NCBI GenBank assembly: GCA_900618795.1
Contig: UYJD01000012.1
Coordinates: 1,041,190-1,105,189, forward strand
Direction: 5' to 3'
DNA length: 64,000 nucleotides
Source: Cyanodermella asteris
Lineage: Eukaryota; Ascomycota; Lecanoromycetes; Ostropales; Stictidaceae
Shown one piece after another: positions 20,417 to 30,936 of this stretch (positions are counted from its first letter, which is position 1; each line of letters starts with the position of its first letter). A model generated the notes under the pieces. It had not been told where the DNA came from and did not search any database. It saw only the letters and a list, made by a program, of their open reading frames with translations. Both the position numbers and the translations under genes were made by a program.

Positions 20417-20869
20417 GCTGCAGGTCGACGTGTGGGAGGGGAATTATTGCAACTCGAATGTGTAGAAAGCCAGTAGTATTCGAAACAAGTTACTTTTTCG
20501 CACATTCTATTATCAGACTCAACAACAAGACTTTGCACTGCTCACTCTGCATTTGTCGAAGAATCTACCGCAAGCTCGAAGGTATTATATCGTATGCACA
20601 AAATGAACGCAGGGCAATCAGTCGTGAAGAGTCTCAGTGACTGATCATCCTTTGCCATACCGAGCTGAGATCGGCACTCCAATATTCAGGCCGGCCAAAA
20701 ACTCCGCTGCACTTGAGCCCGCATCGAGCGAAAACTCAAACACAGTCTCATGCCAAAAGCTCAAGATGGCCATGTCTGAGTGCTGCAGCACGAGCATAGA
20801 CTGCGATTCTAGTCGAACCTACACGAGGAACCGGAACAGAGCTGATGGAAGCAAAAACAAAAGCTGATT

Positions 20870-20967
20870 GAACAGAGTGGGACTCGAACCCACGCGGATT
20901 TCTCCACCAGGAAACAGTTGTTAAGGTAACCTTAACCTGGCGCCATAACCAGCTCGGCCATCTGTCC
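20870..20967 (-). tRNA. tRNA-Leu (anticodon AAG) with intron
   Basis: The minus strand folds as a class II tRNA. The acceptor stem pairs GGACAGA with TCTGTTC, discriminator A. The D arm is GCCGAGCTGGTTATGGC. The anticodon stem pairs CCAGG with CCTGG, with a loop containing TTAAGG (anticodon AAG). A long variable arm (GGAGAAATCC) and T arm (GTGGGTTCGAGTCCCAC) follow. About 17 nt after the anticodon form an intron whose CCTTAA complements the TTAAGG of the loop, the usual pre-tRNA fold recognised by the splicing endonuclease. The gene stands alone between the glycosylase promoter side and a large spacer. Confidence 0.93.
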
Positions 20968-23900
20968 GATTGCAATGGCTCAAAAAGTGCTTTGTCATAC
21001 AATGTATTGTTTTCTATTGACAGAACTCACTGTCCTTGCGACAGCCTAGTACCAAAGCGTTTAATCGCCGACTGGCGGGCAGCGCTCTCGTGCTTGAGCT
21101 TCAAATTCGGCGCTTGAAATGTAGATCAGTCATCGCGTGAGGCCGAGCCGCATGGATGATCACGAATCGGCAGCTCGTATCAGCCTCATTGCGCCAAATG
21201 TGCATGTGACAAGCGACATTCCTACAAATCGTTTCAACACTAGATTTCAACCCACTGTTGTTCGCGACATCTCTGGAAGATCTCAACGTGGCCATCCAAA
21301 TCGGTACGGGGAAAACGTGTTTGCAAGCAGTGTCACGAGACTACAGAATAATGGAAGTTATCGTCGAAAGCATGGGAAGATGGCTGGCCGACTCGGTTCG
21401 CCCGGCGGCGACGAAAGCTTAAGTTCGCGGTCAATGGTAATACACTTTTTCATAGCGACATCGACAACCCCGCAAATTCTGAAATGGAACATGAACGCAA
21501 CCGAGAGGTCGATGGCCTACAGGATTGGAAGCGCGAAACGTCATGCGGGGTGACGAGACGATATTGTCACCAGCAGACGATGTACGGGAAAGACGATGCT
21601 CGATTATGTCTTGTCTTGTCTTGCCCGTGACGTGACTGTGGCCCAAACGTACAAGGAGCGAGCTCAGCCATGTATACACTGCACGCAGCCTGATCGGCCC
21701 GTTTCCGACTTGATGCATCTAACCAGCTCAGTCCACAAGCGCACTCCCTGGGAAACCCAACACGTGGACCCTTCCTAACGCATCCGCAAACAGCCGGTAA
21801 ACGAGCACAAGCGGGCGCCACGAAGGCAAAGGCATATGTACAAGACCAAGCGAGATTTGTTCGGCGCAACAGACCGTTGGTAGAACTGGGACTAGCTCGG
21901 ATACCAAGCTTTCTGACAGTCAGCGCCACAGCGTCGCAGCGATTCTTGAAGGCAACGCGAAAAAGCTTGAACGAAGCGACGACGAGGGCGGGGTCGCCGA
22001 CTCGTCGGAGACGAATGGTTCGCATGGCTGGTGGCTGGTTCCATTACCCAGCGCATGTGCTTTGTTTTTGTTCTTTTTTCGCGCTGGCTGACGCGGCCTG
22101 GAGTCGCACGCACCACCTCGGTTGGGTCGTGTCCGGTGAAGAGTGCATGTAGTGGCAGAATCGCAGGCTTGGGAGGCACCAGCGCCTTTTCGTGGGCTTT
22201 GAACGATGCGATATTGTAGTGTCAGAGTCTCTACTCTGATATGAAGTCGATGAAGCTGAAATAAGCAGTGAAAAGGGTTGGTACAGTCGACGAGCTTGAT
22301 GTCGGCCAAGACATTTGCCGTTGGGCCAGCGTGTCGGCAGCAGCACCGAAAAGCTCGGCGTTCCACGACAGCTGGGCAGGGGTTCGCTGTGCGTGCCTGC
22401 TTCGTCTTCTCTTGCCGGGATCCTATCCTTGTCAGAGGTTGTGCAGATCACGATCGTCGGTGTCACGGTTTTCAGGGACGAGACGTGGTCGCTCCGGGCT
22501 GTTTTGGTCTTTACTGGACGAGTGTTTTGTGATTCCACGTCCTCCAGGCGACGTCCAGGCAGTGAAACCTCGTACGTGCGGCAGGGAGATCGGAATAGCG
22601 TCAAGCACAGATTACTGTACCTCTCGCGTGGTACTCGGTCAAAGAACCATATAACGGCTTGTATTCGGCGACCTTGTCTGAGCCGCCCCAGCCTGAAAGT
22701 ACACATGCTCACAAACCCGCATTGATTCGTTGTTGAACGACTTGATTGGCAGGGTGGCTCCGTTTCGGAGCCAGATGACAAGGCGGGCAGGGAAGGTCAA
22801 AGATTCCTCGAACGACGCAGCCCCATGGTCGACGGTTTCACCTGTCCGGTGGTGCAATGTAGCCCTTCGCGATACAGCGTTCTGCCTCATTGACCAGATT
22901 GGTGTGCATATGATTCGCCTGTAGTCGCGTCCGAGACATGGCTTATTATTCTTGGTTATCACCGGCACGTGCAGCTGTCCCTGTCGGCCTGCGTGCCTCC
23001 TGTGAAGCTATTTCGTAAGGGGGATCGAAGCCGGTTGGAGTATGCAGTCTTGAGCAAGAGAGCCGTAGTCGAGCAGTAGAGAGCGCCACGGATCGGAGCA
23101 ACGAGGCTGGACGACGAGGGCGTGCTGCTGCAGACCCTCAGACGAATACAGCTTAGGACGAGCGCTGGCGGCTGCAGAGAGGCGAGTGTGGCATGATGCT
23201 GATTTGCTGCAGCCCGTCGCCCTCGCAGCTGGCATGAAACCAGGAATCAGCAAGCCTCGCGAAGCCGGGACGCCTCCAAGAAGCTTGTCTCTGTGGGCAA
23301 ATCTGGTGTTGCTGGCCTGGATTATTGAGAGGGCGCCGCCACTGTCGGCCTGTGCAAATCGCGCAAAGGAGAGCCAAATTACCCTCTCTTCCATCTCTGG
23401 ACACGTTGGAATCGTCGCAGCAGCATATACGACGAAGCTGAAGCTCGTACCCCCGGTCTGGCGCGGCGGCTGCGTGGTGACGCCGGCACGGAGCGAGCTG
23501 CAGCAAAAAAGCGTGAAGCGCAGCGAGGCCGCGTAAGTTCTTTTGATCAGACGCTGAGCTCGAATCCTTCTTTACCACACCTCCAACCGGTCCAGCAACA
23601 CACTTCTCCCTCCAGTCAGCCCACGCCGGCCACGCGTCCAATGCCCCGATGCCATTATTGACCTGCTGCGCCGGCCCCGGGACTGTACTGCACTGTATTT
23701 CTGGCACACGACCACCTGCTTGATCGCTCCCACGACGCACCCCCAATGAACACCAGCAAGCACGCTGCCGACTGTACAGCATCCATCCTGCATCCACACC
23801 TCTCCACTCCGTCTATCCTGGCAGCTTACACGTCCGCTCAGGGATTGCGTCCTTCTGATTGCTGCGATCGACGACGACACGGCCCGGCACTGTGCTTCGT

Positions 23901-24360
23901 GCTCACCCCGGCAACTGCTCGTGTGCTCTCCTATCTCTATCAGCCCCGCCGCCCATCTTCGCCCACCTAACAGTCACCTACTGGACTCTCAATCTCAATC
24001 TCATCATACATCAACTTATCAGGTCCGGACCTGCAGGAGATTGTCCATCTTCAGCTCATTTGTTATCAGTCTTGGCGGTTTTTGGCTTGAAATTGGCTCT
24101 TTGACGGGACTCGACGTCGCCACGCCGACGGTTGTCTTTCAACGACAACTCCAGGAGACCTGTCTTCAAGTTATTGCAAGATTATCTTCTTCGCCCGCAG
24201 CATTTGAACACCGCATCAGGGACAATTACCTCACATCATACAAACAGGGTGAAACGGCCCTGCTACCTGGTTGCCAAGCCGGCTGGCTGAACCGTCTGAA
24301 GCCTCCCGAGCCTCCACCCAAATCCGGACAATCGCCTCCTACAATCACTGACACATCACC
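20968..24360. other. Large gene-free spacer and long LicD leader, 3.4 kb
   Basis: Open frames of up to 245 codons occur here on both strands, but they are GC-biased, Arg/Ser/Pro/Cys-rich, overlap one another and show no domain. I judge them chance. The last ~600 bases become C/T-rich with TCATC/CACC runs, like a 5' leader for the LicD gene at 24361. I see no transposon ends or further tRNA. Confidence 0.5.
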
Positions 24361-25188
24361 ATGCATCTTTCATCACCATTCACAACCCTGTTGGCTGCGG
24401 CCTCGATATTGATCTCGTCGATACCAAAGGTTACCGCCGATGCCGACTTTGAGTCTGTCAAGACTCGCCTCGAATATGACCACAGCGGCAAGACGGGTGA
24501 CCCGAAGGACAAGTACTTCCACGAGTCAGTCTTCCACCCGCACTACGATGGTCGCTTTGCAGACAAGACTCTCGGCTATGATGACCGACGGCCGAACCTC
24601 GGAGCCATGGTCCAGGCCTATCTGTTCACAATGGCTGACCTGGGCGCCGAAACCTGGATCATGCACGGCTCTTTGATAGGCTGGTGGTGGAACCGGAAGA
24701 TATTGCCTTGGGACAGCGATATTGACGTCCAGTTGACGCTGGAGACGCTGCAGTTCTTACGTTCCTATTACAACCTGGCGTTGTTCACCTTCGAAAGCGA
24801 CCTGCTCAACGGCACCTCCCGAGAGTACATGCTGGAGATCAACCCTCACTTCGACGAGGACAACGAATTCGACCACCTCAACATGATCGATGCTCGATGG
24901 ATCGACACCGAGACTGGCACCTTCATCGACATTACTGCTGTGCGACCAAACGAGACAGCACGAGAGCTGGGCGTTGAAGGTGCCCTGAGATGCAAGGACA
25001 ACCACAACTACCTAGAGGAAGACATCTTTCCCTTGCGAGACAGCATCTTCGAAGGCGTGCCATGCAAGGTACCATACGAGTACAGCTGGCTGCTCGAGGA
25101 GGAATATGGTCGCGAGGTCTTGACCAGGACGGAGATTGAGTGGCACAAATGGAATGCCACCAGTGGCGAGTGGGAGCCCACCAAGTGA
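24361..25188 (+). CDS. Secreted/Golgi LicD-family protein (phosphotransferase-like)
   Basis: 275 residues. Residues 1-26 are a signal peptide or signal anchor (TTLLAAASILISSIPKVTA). The core shows the LicD signature: WIMHGSLIGWWWNRKILPWDSDIDVQ, where the DSDID acidic triad is the metal-binding nucleotidyltransferase-like motif. GTFIDITAVR and an EEYGREVLTRTE end follow. Fungal relatives include Mnn4-like proteins linked to mannosylphosphate transfer onto cell-wall glycans; LicD and fukutin-type enzymes transfer sugar- or choline-phosphate groups. N-glycosylation sites NGTS, NETA and NATS agree with luminal exposure. A weak donor (GTGAGT) overlaps the stop codon and could, with a 37-nt intron, replace the last residue by 30 others; I prefer the simple stop. 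Confidence 0.85.
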   Translation: MHLSSPFTTLLAAASILISSIPKVTADADFESVKTRLEYDHSGKTGDPKDKYFHESVFHPHYDGRFADKTLGYDDRRPNLGAMVQAYLFTMADLGAETWIMHGSLIGWWWNRKILPWDSDIDVQLTLETLQFLRSYYNLALFTFESDLLNGTSREYMLEINPHFDEDNEFDHLNMIDARWIDTETGTFIDITAVRPNETARELGVEGALRCKDNHNYLEEDIFPLRDSIFEGVPCKVPYEYSWLLEEEYGREVLTRTEIEWHKWNATSGEWEPTK

Positions 25189-25443
25189 GTCCACATATGC
25201 TTATGACACGTTTCCTGACAGCGCTTCCTGTTCAAAGCTCCAAACCATCGTGGCGTCGTTGGCAGGGCTGTGCAAGTATAAAATATGGGCCACGCCCACT
25301 AACGAGCGGTAAAGTCAAGAGCAGGAGTGGAGATATTAGCTGATGTGCTGAGAAAATTTGTTGCTTGTGCCAGATTGATGCGCGCTGCTCTGGATCTCGA
25401 TGATTCTCTTGAGTACTTGCCGTCTCAGCCTGCAACCACCATT

Positions 25444-25717
25444 ATGCCTTCGACTGTTTACCGCCATCCGTCACTGCCCCTCGTTGTCAGTCTCATTGGC
25501 ATAGCTGCCATCCTGCGTCTTCTTCGGAAAACCAGAATGGCACGCTATGTACGATGGAATTGGCCACATGGAGCGGCAAGGAGATTCAACGCGCGCTTTC
25601 ACCGCTTTGTATGTTCAACAGGTGATCGACGATCCCCTCAGACTGAAGTCTTCCCATCTCCTAACATACCACAATCCAGCACAATACTGACTTTCTACAG
25701 TGCACTGGCCAAAGATA
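25444..25717 (+). CDS. Possible small membrane protein, low confidence
   Basis: An ATG at 25444 opens MPSTVYRHPSLPLVVSLIGI, a hydrophobic segment followed by a basic stretch (RLLRKTRMARYVRW). At 25609 a GTATGT donor with a CTAAC branch point at about 25670 and an acceptor at 25678-25679 would make a 71-nt intron. The spliced frame stops at 25717 after roughly 67 residues. Reading through instead gives 130 residues to 25836 with a low-complexity end. Neither form has a recognised family. It lies just downstream of LicD on the same strand. Confidence 0.25.
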
Positions 25718-25836
25718 GGCCCGTCGGTCGAAACAAAATGGGCGTCCCAGTCCGCTTCCTTACAGGTCGAGTCGAACATGAAAATCCCACCGACGATCCA
25801 GGCAAGAAGAACAGCCACACCACCCAGCTATCATAA

Positions 25837-26352
25837 CACCTCCCCCTCCGAACATAGCGACACACCACAACACCTTCCGAACCCATCACATTCAGGCGTT
25901 TTCGGATTCGACTTTACGATACCCACATAGCGGCATAGCTCGGCGTACAGCGATCATTGCACAGTAGGGTGTCATGATCCTTACTTTCCACGACTTGACT
26001 TTTGATACATTTGATTTGGAGCTGGGCTTTTACATATGAGTGACGAGAGCGGGTCTTGAGTGCACATATATATGCACATGCGACACTTGAGAGGGGGTTT
26101 GTTGATCCGGAAAATGCTTTCCTGGTATAGAAGAGATGGATATGAAATGGCGGATCCAGATGATGAGCTAGTGTTTGATTCTGTGACGATGCCGTATGTT
26201 GCAAGAACAACGATATATCAGAGCGGGCCCCCCGGCTTGCTGAACCGACATCCGGTTCCACATTCTACCGAAAATCATTCATAAAAATCTGTCCACCCTT
26301 CTCTTGGGGTCTCTTTGAAACTCAACGGAGAACCACAACCACAGCATCAGTA
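25837..26352. other. Spacer without recognised genes
   Basis: About 500 bp between the uncertain small ORF and the minus-strand membrane gene. Only shadow-like frames are present. Confidence 0.4.
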
Positions 26353-26846
26353 TTATCGACCTTTCAGATACATGTCTTTATAGTACGGGCTGATATGTGT
26401 CCACCTTACGAAAATGTTCCAATAGATCACAGTCCCGAGCCACAAGACCAGTCCGAGCCCTCGACAATGGAGGTATTTGCCCGGCCATCGGTTCAAGAGG
26501 CAACGTACCCCTAAGAGAAAGTAGGCAACAGTCAAGATCACAAGCCGTTCCTGAAACCACAACCAGCAGCAGTCCCAGCGAAGCATGGGTGGCCTGGCGA
26601 TATGGACCCATGGTAATTATCGTAGGGCTACATCCATCTGTCGAACCTGCAAGCCCCGTAACCGAAACCGAGCAGGAGTTACATGGCCTCAAGTCCTTCC
26701 AGAGCTGCCGTAGTCCGTGGCCGGAATTGCGAAAGGAATATCAGAGGTACTGAAGCCAACCACCATAGGGTTCCACAAATTATCACTGTACCGTCCGCAT
26801 CATCATATTTGATCAATCCGCTGACCTTTTCTGTCCGTGCAGTCAT
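26353..26846 (-). CDS. Multi-pass membrane protein segment, two exons
   Basis: Exons 26846-26683 and 26593-26353 join over an 89-nt intron (GTAACT...TATCGCCAG), giving 134 residues from MTARTEKVSGLIKYDDADGT. Three hydrophobic segments are clear: VIICGTLWWLASVPLIFL, RLVILTVAYFLLGVRCLL and LGLVLWLGTVIYWNIFV. The end is KDMYLKGR. The start lies only ten bases after the stop of the J-like frame (26856) on the same strand, which is unusual for separate fungal genes. A 39-nt intron, 26859-26821, would fuse the two in frame (...FTQPILHD-GLIKYDDADG...). I therefore think this is probably the C-terminal half of that gene. Confidence 0.5.
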
Positions 26847-26855
26847 GCATCTCAC

Positions 26856-27511
26856 CTACTCGTGCAGGATCGGCTGCGTGAAGAGCCAGATGACAGCATA
26901 GAAGGCGATCTTCACCGCAACATCAACCTGACCCTTCTTCCTCGCCCTCCAGGCTTGTCGCACATCCCCCCAACCTCGTCTCAAATCCCTCCACACCGTC
27001 CCCCGATGCTTCCACAAAACCCACAGCCCCAAATAAACCAACACGATAACACAGTTCTTACTCCACTCCGACATGCTCGCCCAGCCGAAGCCTTCTCATT
27101 CACCTCCCGAAACCGCATCGCACTGTTCCGTCGAGAAGCGACCGAGGGCCCTGGGTGAGATCTATCCGGATGCAACGCCGTTGCGAAATCCCGTCTCCGG
27201 TGTTTAATGTCCCGTGCGATCGCGGAGGTAAGGTGGGAGGTATCAGACGGGTTGAAGGGGTTGATGGACGGTGAGGGGATGTCTCTGTCGTCTGGAATGG
27301 GGTTAAAGGATGGGAAGAGGGAGACGAGGTATTGGAGGATGTAGCTGGGCGTGCTGAGGATGGAGATGGCCCATCGGAGGATGTGGTATGGAATACTGGT
27401 GAGGAGCGCCCATATTGGGGCGATGACCGTTTGTGTGAGGAGGAGATGAAGGTACCGGAAGATCGTGTCGGTTGACTGTAGTACTGCGAGGATGACTGTG
27501 CGGAAGAACAT
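26856..27511 (-). pseudogene. J-domain-like membrane protein, frame-disrupted
   Basis: From MFFRTVILAVLQSTDTIFRY the protein has an N-terminal hydrophobic region, then a J-domain-like stretch with the HPD tripeptide (RRDFATALHPDRSH) and RFREVNE, the end of helix III. After AATGAG (27100-27095) this frame loses sense, while the neighbouring frame continues GFGWASMSEWSKNCVIVLVYLGLWVLW ... VAVKIAFYAVIWLFTQPILHE and stops at 26856. Restoring one base (GAG-GAA-GGC) would rejoin them; no intron fits. HPD proteins recruit Hsp70, and membrane-bound members act at the ER or mitochondria. A possible extra first exon lies upstream (MVAIANYN at ~27590, GC-AG type intron). The downstream 26353-26846 exons are probably part of the same gene. 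Sequencing error is an alternative to true decay. Confidence 0.5.
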
Positions 27512-27599
27512 GGTACTGGGAGCCGAGGGCTGGAGTGATTCGGTCAGCAGCGAGGCTTACTTGCGTTGTAGTTGGCGATGGCAACCATCGTGAAGAAAT

Positions 27600-28660
27600 T
27601 TCTATTCGTGGATATGTGGTCGATGGCTTCTCCCTCCTGGCTTTGGCTGAATGCGACTGGCCGGATCTCTTCTTTGAGATTGTCATTCTTTGTTATCGCC
27701 TCGCCGCGCAGACATATTTGCGATTGCCTTCGCATGTCGATGCCAGAAAGAGCTTATGCGCAGAACAGAAAAGATGCAAATTGGTATCTGGAAGAGAACA
27801 AGTTTGTTTGCTGGTATAATATCCACGTGAGGTGAAAGAAATGGCCACGACGCAAATGAACGGGGCTGCGGCAAAGCTGTCTATCCACCATCCAATGGGC
27901 AGAAGCTACTTTCGCAGCTTGAGAAGAAGGAAATGACTGAGAGGTATGCTGGAAAGATGCTCTGTATAGCCGACTCCGGCTATGGGTTGTCGAAAATGGC
28001 AGCGAAGTGGGAATCTGACTTTACTTACATATTGCCCAATCGGGAAATTCGAGCCGCAGCTGCTTCAAGTCGTACCACACCGCGCAATACTCCCTCGACA
28101 GCGAACGATCAGGGCCAATGCGCTTACGCAGGTATGTTTCTAACAATCACAGCGTGGGCAAGCGTCGCAGAGACTCCATCTCAAATGACATGAGGGTATG
28201 GTTGAGTTCCCTTGCATTCTGATTCGCGGACGCACTTCTCGTTCCTCGAGGCCTGCATCGGAATAAGACTTGCTCAATCAGTTTTCATCACAGATCAGAA
28301 TCGGGATAACCGTATTCAGATGCTACGGCGTGGCTTTCGAAGAAACTTGTCATTATAGATAAGAATGGTGCTGTAACCGATACGCACTACAGTGCTGGTG
28401 ATGCCTTTTCCAACCGTGGCACAGATCGACGGCGCAATCCGCTTAAAAACCAGCTGCAACTTTTCCCGGGGCTGACGTCTCTAAGATATCACGAGTGTTA
28501 CTGATCACAAGCTTTCGTGTTCGATTGCGATGTGGATCATTCTCAGGAGCACACGAGATCACCCGAACTCACCAGAGCCGCCTCCCTCGACGACTCCTTC
28601 ACCATTTGTGCCGACTTTGGCCTGACAACACCATCAGTAGCGTCTACTCTACCCGCAACG
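27600..28660. other. Intergenic region, about 1 kb
   Basis: No supported gene. It should contain the promoters of the divergent J-like gene (minus) and the uncertain 28661 gene (plus). Frames of up to 94 codons are present but unremarkable. Confidence 0.4.
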
Positions 28661-29045
28661 ATGTCAGACCTGACCCAGAAAGCCGAACTTGAAGTAGTTT
28701 TGGCAATTTTATCCCTGTTCGAGCATCTTGCTCCAGCGCTTGCCGCTTTCTTCTCCTGGCAAAGGGCAAGTCTCGAATGTATTTACGATCCGCGCAACTG
28801 GCATTTTAGGTCTCCATGTGAACATACTGTCTCTACATTGCAATCTATCCAAGTTGAAGCGGTTGGCCGAGATGGCAATGACAGTTTTGTGGGCTTATGG
28901 CTCTTTTACGAAACAAGACCTACAAATGTGGTAACTGAAACAACGCACATGGGGATACATCAGTGGGATCTGCATCACCTTAGGCGACCTTGGCTTCGGG
29001 CTAGTTCTGCTTTTCATGGAGGAGGGCGTGGAGAAAGTGGACTAG
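28661..29045 (+). CDS. Possible small membrane protein with three exons
   Basis: Hand-assembled model: 28661-28778, 28810-28930 and 28964-29045, 106 residues. The pieces are in three frames that join in phase: MSDLTQKAELEVVLAILSLF..., then CLHVNILSLHCNLSKLKRLAEMAMTVLWAYG..., then GICITLGDLGFGLVLLFMEE. All three are hydrophobic or helical, which is why I believe they belong together. The two introns would be only 31 and 33 nt, shorter than elsewhere in the window (50-89 nt), so the model is doubtful. An unspliced frame of 129 codons from the same ATG is the alternative. Family unknown. Confidence 0.3.
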
Positions 29046-29577
29046 GCATTTGATTGAAAAAAAAGAAATCTAATCACGGTATTGACCAAGGAGGACTTGA
29101 TGGGGCGCCATTTGACGCGATGACCGAAGTCGTCGCCAACGCTCGTTGGCATTTTATCACGGCTCGGGGCTTCGTCCATGATCTTGCTTCAACAGATCAC
29201 CACATGGCTGATTTTGATACTTTATAAATCGGTAATTTCCAGCACTCTGCACGAAAACTTGGCATTACTCACTTATCACCTCATCCGAACCACGACCTGC
29301 GTGGCTCTGTGGCTTTCTCGCCAACGACGCTTTCAACTTCGACCGTATCATTCAGGTTGCTCTCCGTGGAGTCCATCGACATTGCCTTGTCCCTGATACC
29401 AACCCCTCCTTGGGCTCGGAATGTGGTAGGAAGCGAAAGCACAGAGAAATTCCGGAGCGAGAACATGCTCGCGGGCTCTTTCCTTGCACTCAGAAATCTG
29501 CTGCTACCACTCCTCTCCGCCGCCACGAGTGCAGGATGAGGGCGAGCAATCGAGCTTCGGTGAGACCTTTTTGAGCT

Positions 29578-30111
29578 CTACACTCCGTCGACCTCGTTAG
29601 ACTCGCGCTCAACGTCGCTTTCGTCCTCGTCCATTTCACTGTCCGTATCCGATGCATCCTCATCACTGGAATCATCACCATCAGTCTCCTCGTCCACCCA
29701 AAGACTCTCACAAACATGTCCCTCCATCAGAACCCTCCTCTCAAAGACCCTCTCACAGTCCTCGCATCTCATCACCGGACAAACATGATCCGCGACATGA
29801 AACACATCGACATCCGCCGCACACTTGCAGCATTGGACGAACCGCACGGACCTCGCTTTACGTTCTTCTTCCTCGAAGCGCTGCTGAGCGTAAAAGACCT
29901 GCTGGTTCAGCAAGCGCTGGAAGAAGAAGGCGCAGCTGCATTTGGGGCATCGTTGTCGGATGGCGGAGGGTGCGGTGCTGAGGGGATTGGGCTTGCAGGC
30001 GCTGAGGCCGGTGCATGGCCTTTTGCGGAGGGCGATTCGTTCGCCGGGGTGGCCGCAGCAGAAGATGATGAGTTGGAAGGTGCAACAGAACGAAGCTGGG
30101 TTGGAAGCCAT
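29578..30111 (-). CDS. Cys-rich protein with acidic C-terminal tail, 177 residues
   Basis: MASNPASFCCTFQLIIFCCG opens the protein. Cysteines occur in pairs: CC, CCGH, RCPKCSC, CCKCAAD and MRCEDCERVF, then HVC. The spacing fits two or more zinc-binding knuckles, the last resembling a C2H2-like finger (CEDCERVFERRVLMEGHVC). The last ~40 residues are Asp/Glu/Ser-rich (DGDDSSDEDASDTDSEMDEDE). There is no signal peptide, so I expect an intracellular zinc protein. Family not recognised; the CCTFQLIIFCCGHPGER opening looks distinctive enough for a profile search. Confidence 0.65.
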   Translation of the reverse strand: MASNPASFCCTFQLIIFCCGHPGERIALRKRPCTGLSACKPNPLSTAPSAIRQRCPKCSCAFFFQRLLNQQVFYAQQRFEEEERKARSVRFVQCCKCAADVDVFHVADHVCPVMRCEDCERVFERRVLMEGHVCESLWVDEETDGDDSSDEDASDTDSEMDEDESDVERESNEVDGV

Positions 30112-30936
30112 CGAGATTTATCAAAGTGGAACAAAGAATCGATGACAAGCTCTAGATGGTCTGAGCCCAATGGAGCGAAATTGCAATGGGTGAATCGTAC
30201 AGCACGTCGCATTCGAGGGAGAGGCGTCGGTCAACGGTGGAAGCATATGATCAGACGAATGATCATTGTTCGTTCCGTTCGGAGTACACTCTGCCAGCTG
30301 CAGTGTTCCTTCACGCCAGTCGTAGTTGTCGAAACAAAGAAATTCGGACGATGGCTGACAATGAGATTGTGTGTATGAAAATCAAATCTCTTGACAATGG
30401 TCTCATAGCTGTTCAGCATACACGAAACACATCTCTAACGGTGCACACTCGTGAATCGTTAGTGCTAAATTGGGCTTGAGCTAGACCTTGACAAAGACTT
30501 CGAAGTAAGGAGGCAGGTATTGGGGCTTTTGTGAAATGTCCGATTACACGCATTTCTCGCAAGTCAATGAGCACGGAAATTGAGACCCATCAGAGCAAGA
30601 GCATGGACTGCAAGAAGGAGCGAATTGCACCGGAAGGCCCGAAATTCAGATAGAAACGCTTTCAACCTAGAACGCTCAAGTTACAGCAACAGTGATGATA
30701 CACGCAGGTGTCGGCATGCATGCCATGGCACGAACTGGATGGTCGCCACAGGTTCAGGCGCACATCCGGCCAAAGACCAGCGTCAGCCGACAATCCAGTC
30801 GGTTGAGTATTCGCCCGTTGACCTGACGGCGTGACTGACTGAGTAAGTGAGCCCACAGTCAATGAGAGAGTCCCAACAAAACTCCCGCCAAGCACCAAGC
30901 TACCGCATCGCCCTACCAGACTTCCGTTCACGTCGA
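30112..30936. other. Intergenic spacer, 0.8 kb
   Basis: Between a minus-strand start (30111) and a minus-strand stop (30937). Frames of 60-97 codons occur on both strands without support. It should include the Cys-rich gene's promoter. Confidence 0.45.

Noticed and set aside
22044-22781. 245-codon minus-strand frame in the large spacer
   Set aside because: Composition (Ser, Arg, Thr, Cys, Pro) and lack of any hydrophobic core or motif look random; overlaps several equally long frames.
23153-23797. 214-codon minus-strand frame upstream of LicD
   Set aside because: Cys/Arg/Gln-rich without domain; lies opposite the likely LicD leader.
25185-25221. 37-nt intron extending LicD by 30 residues
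   Set aside because: Too short compared with other introns in the window and the extension has no LicD-like features.
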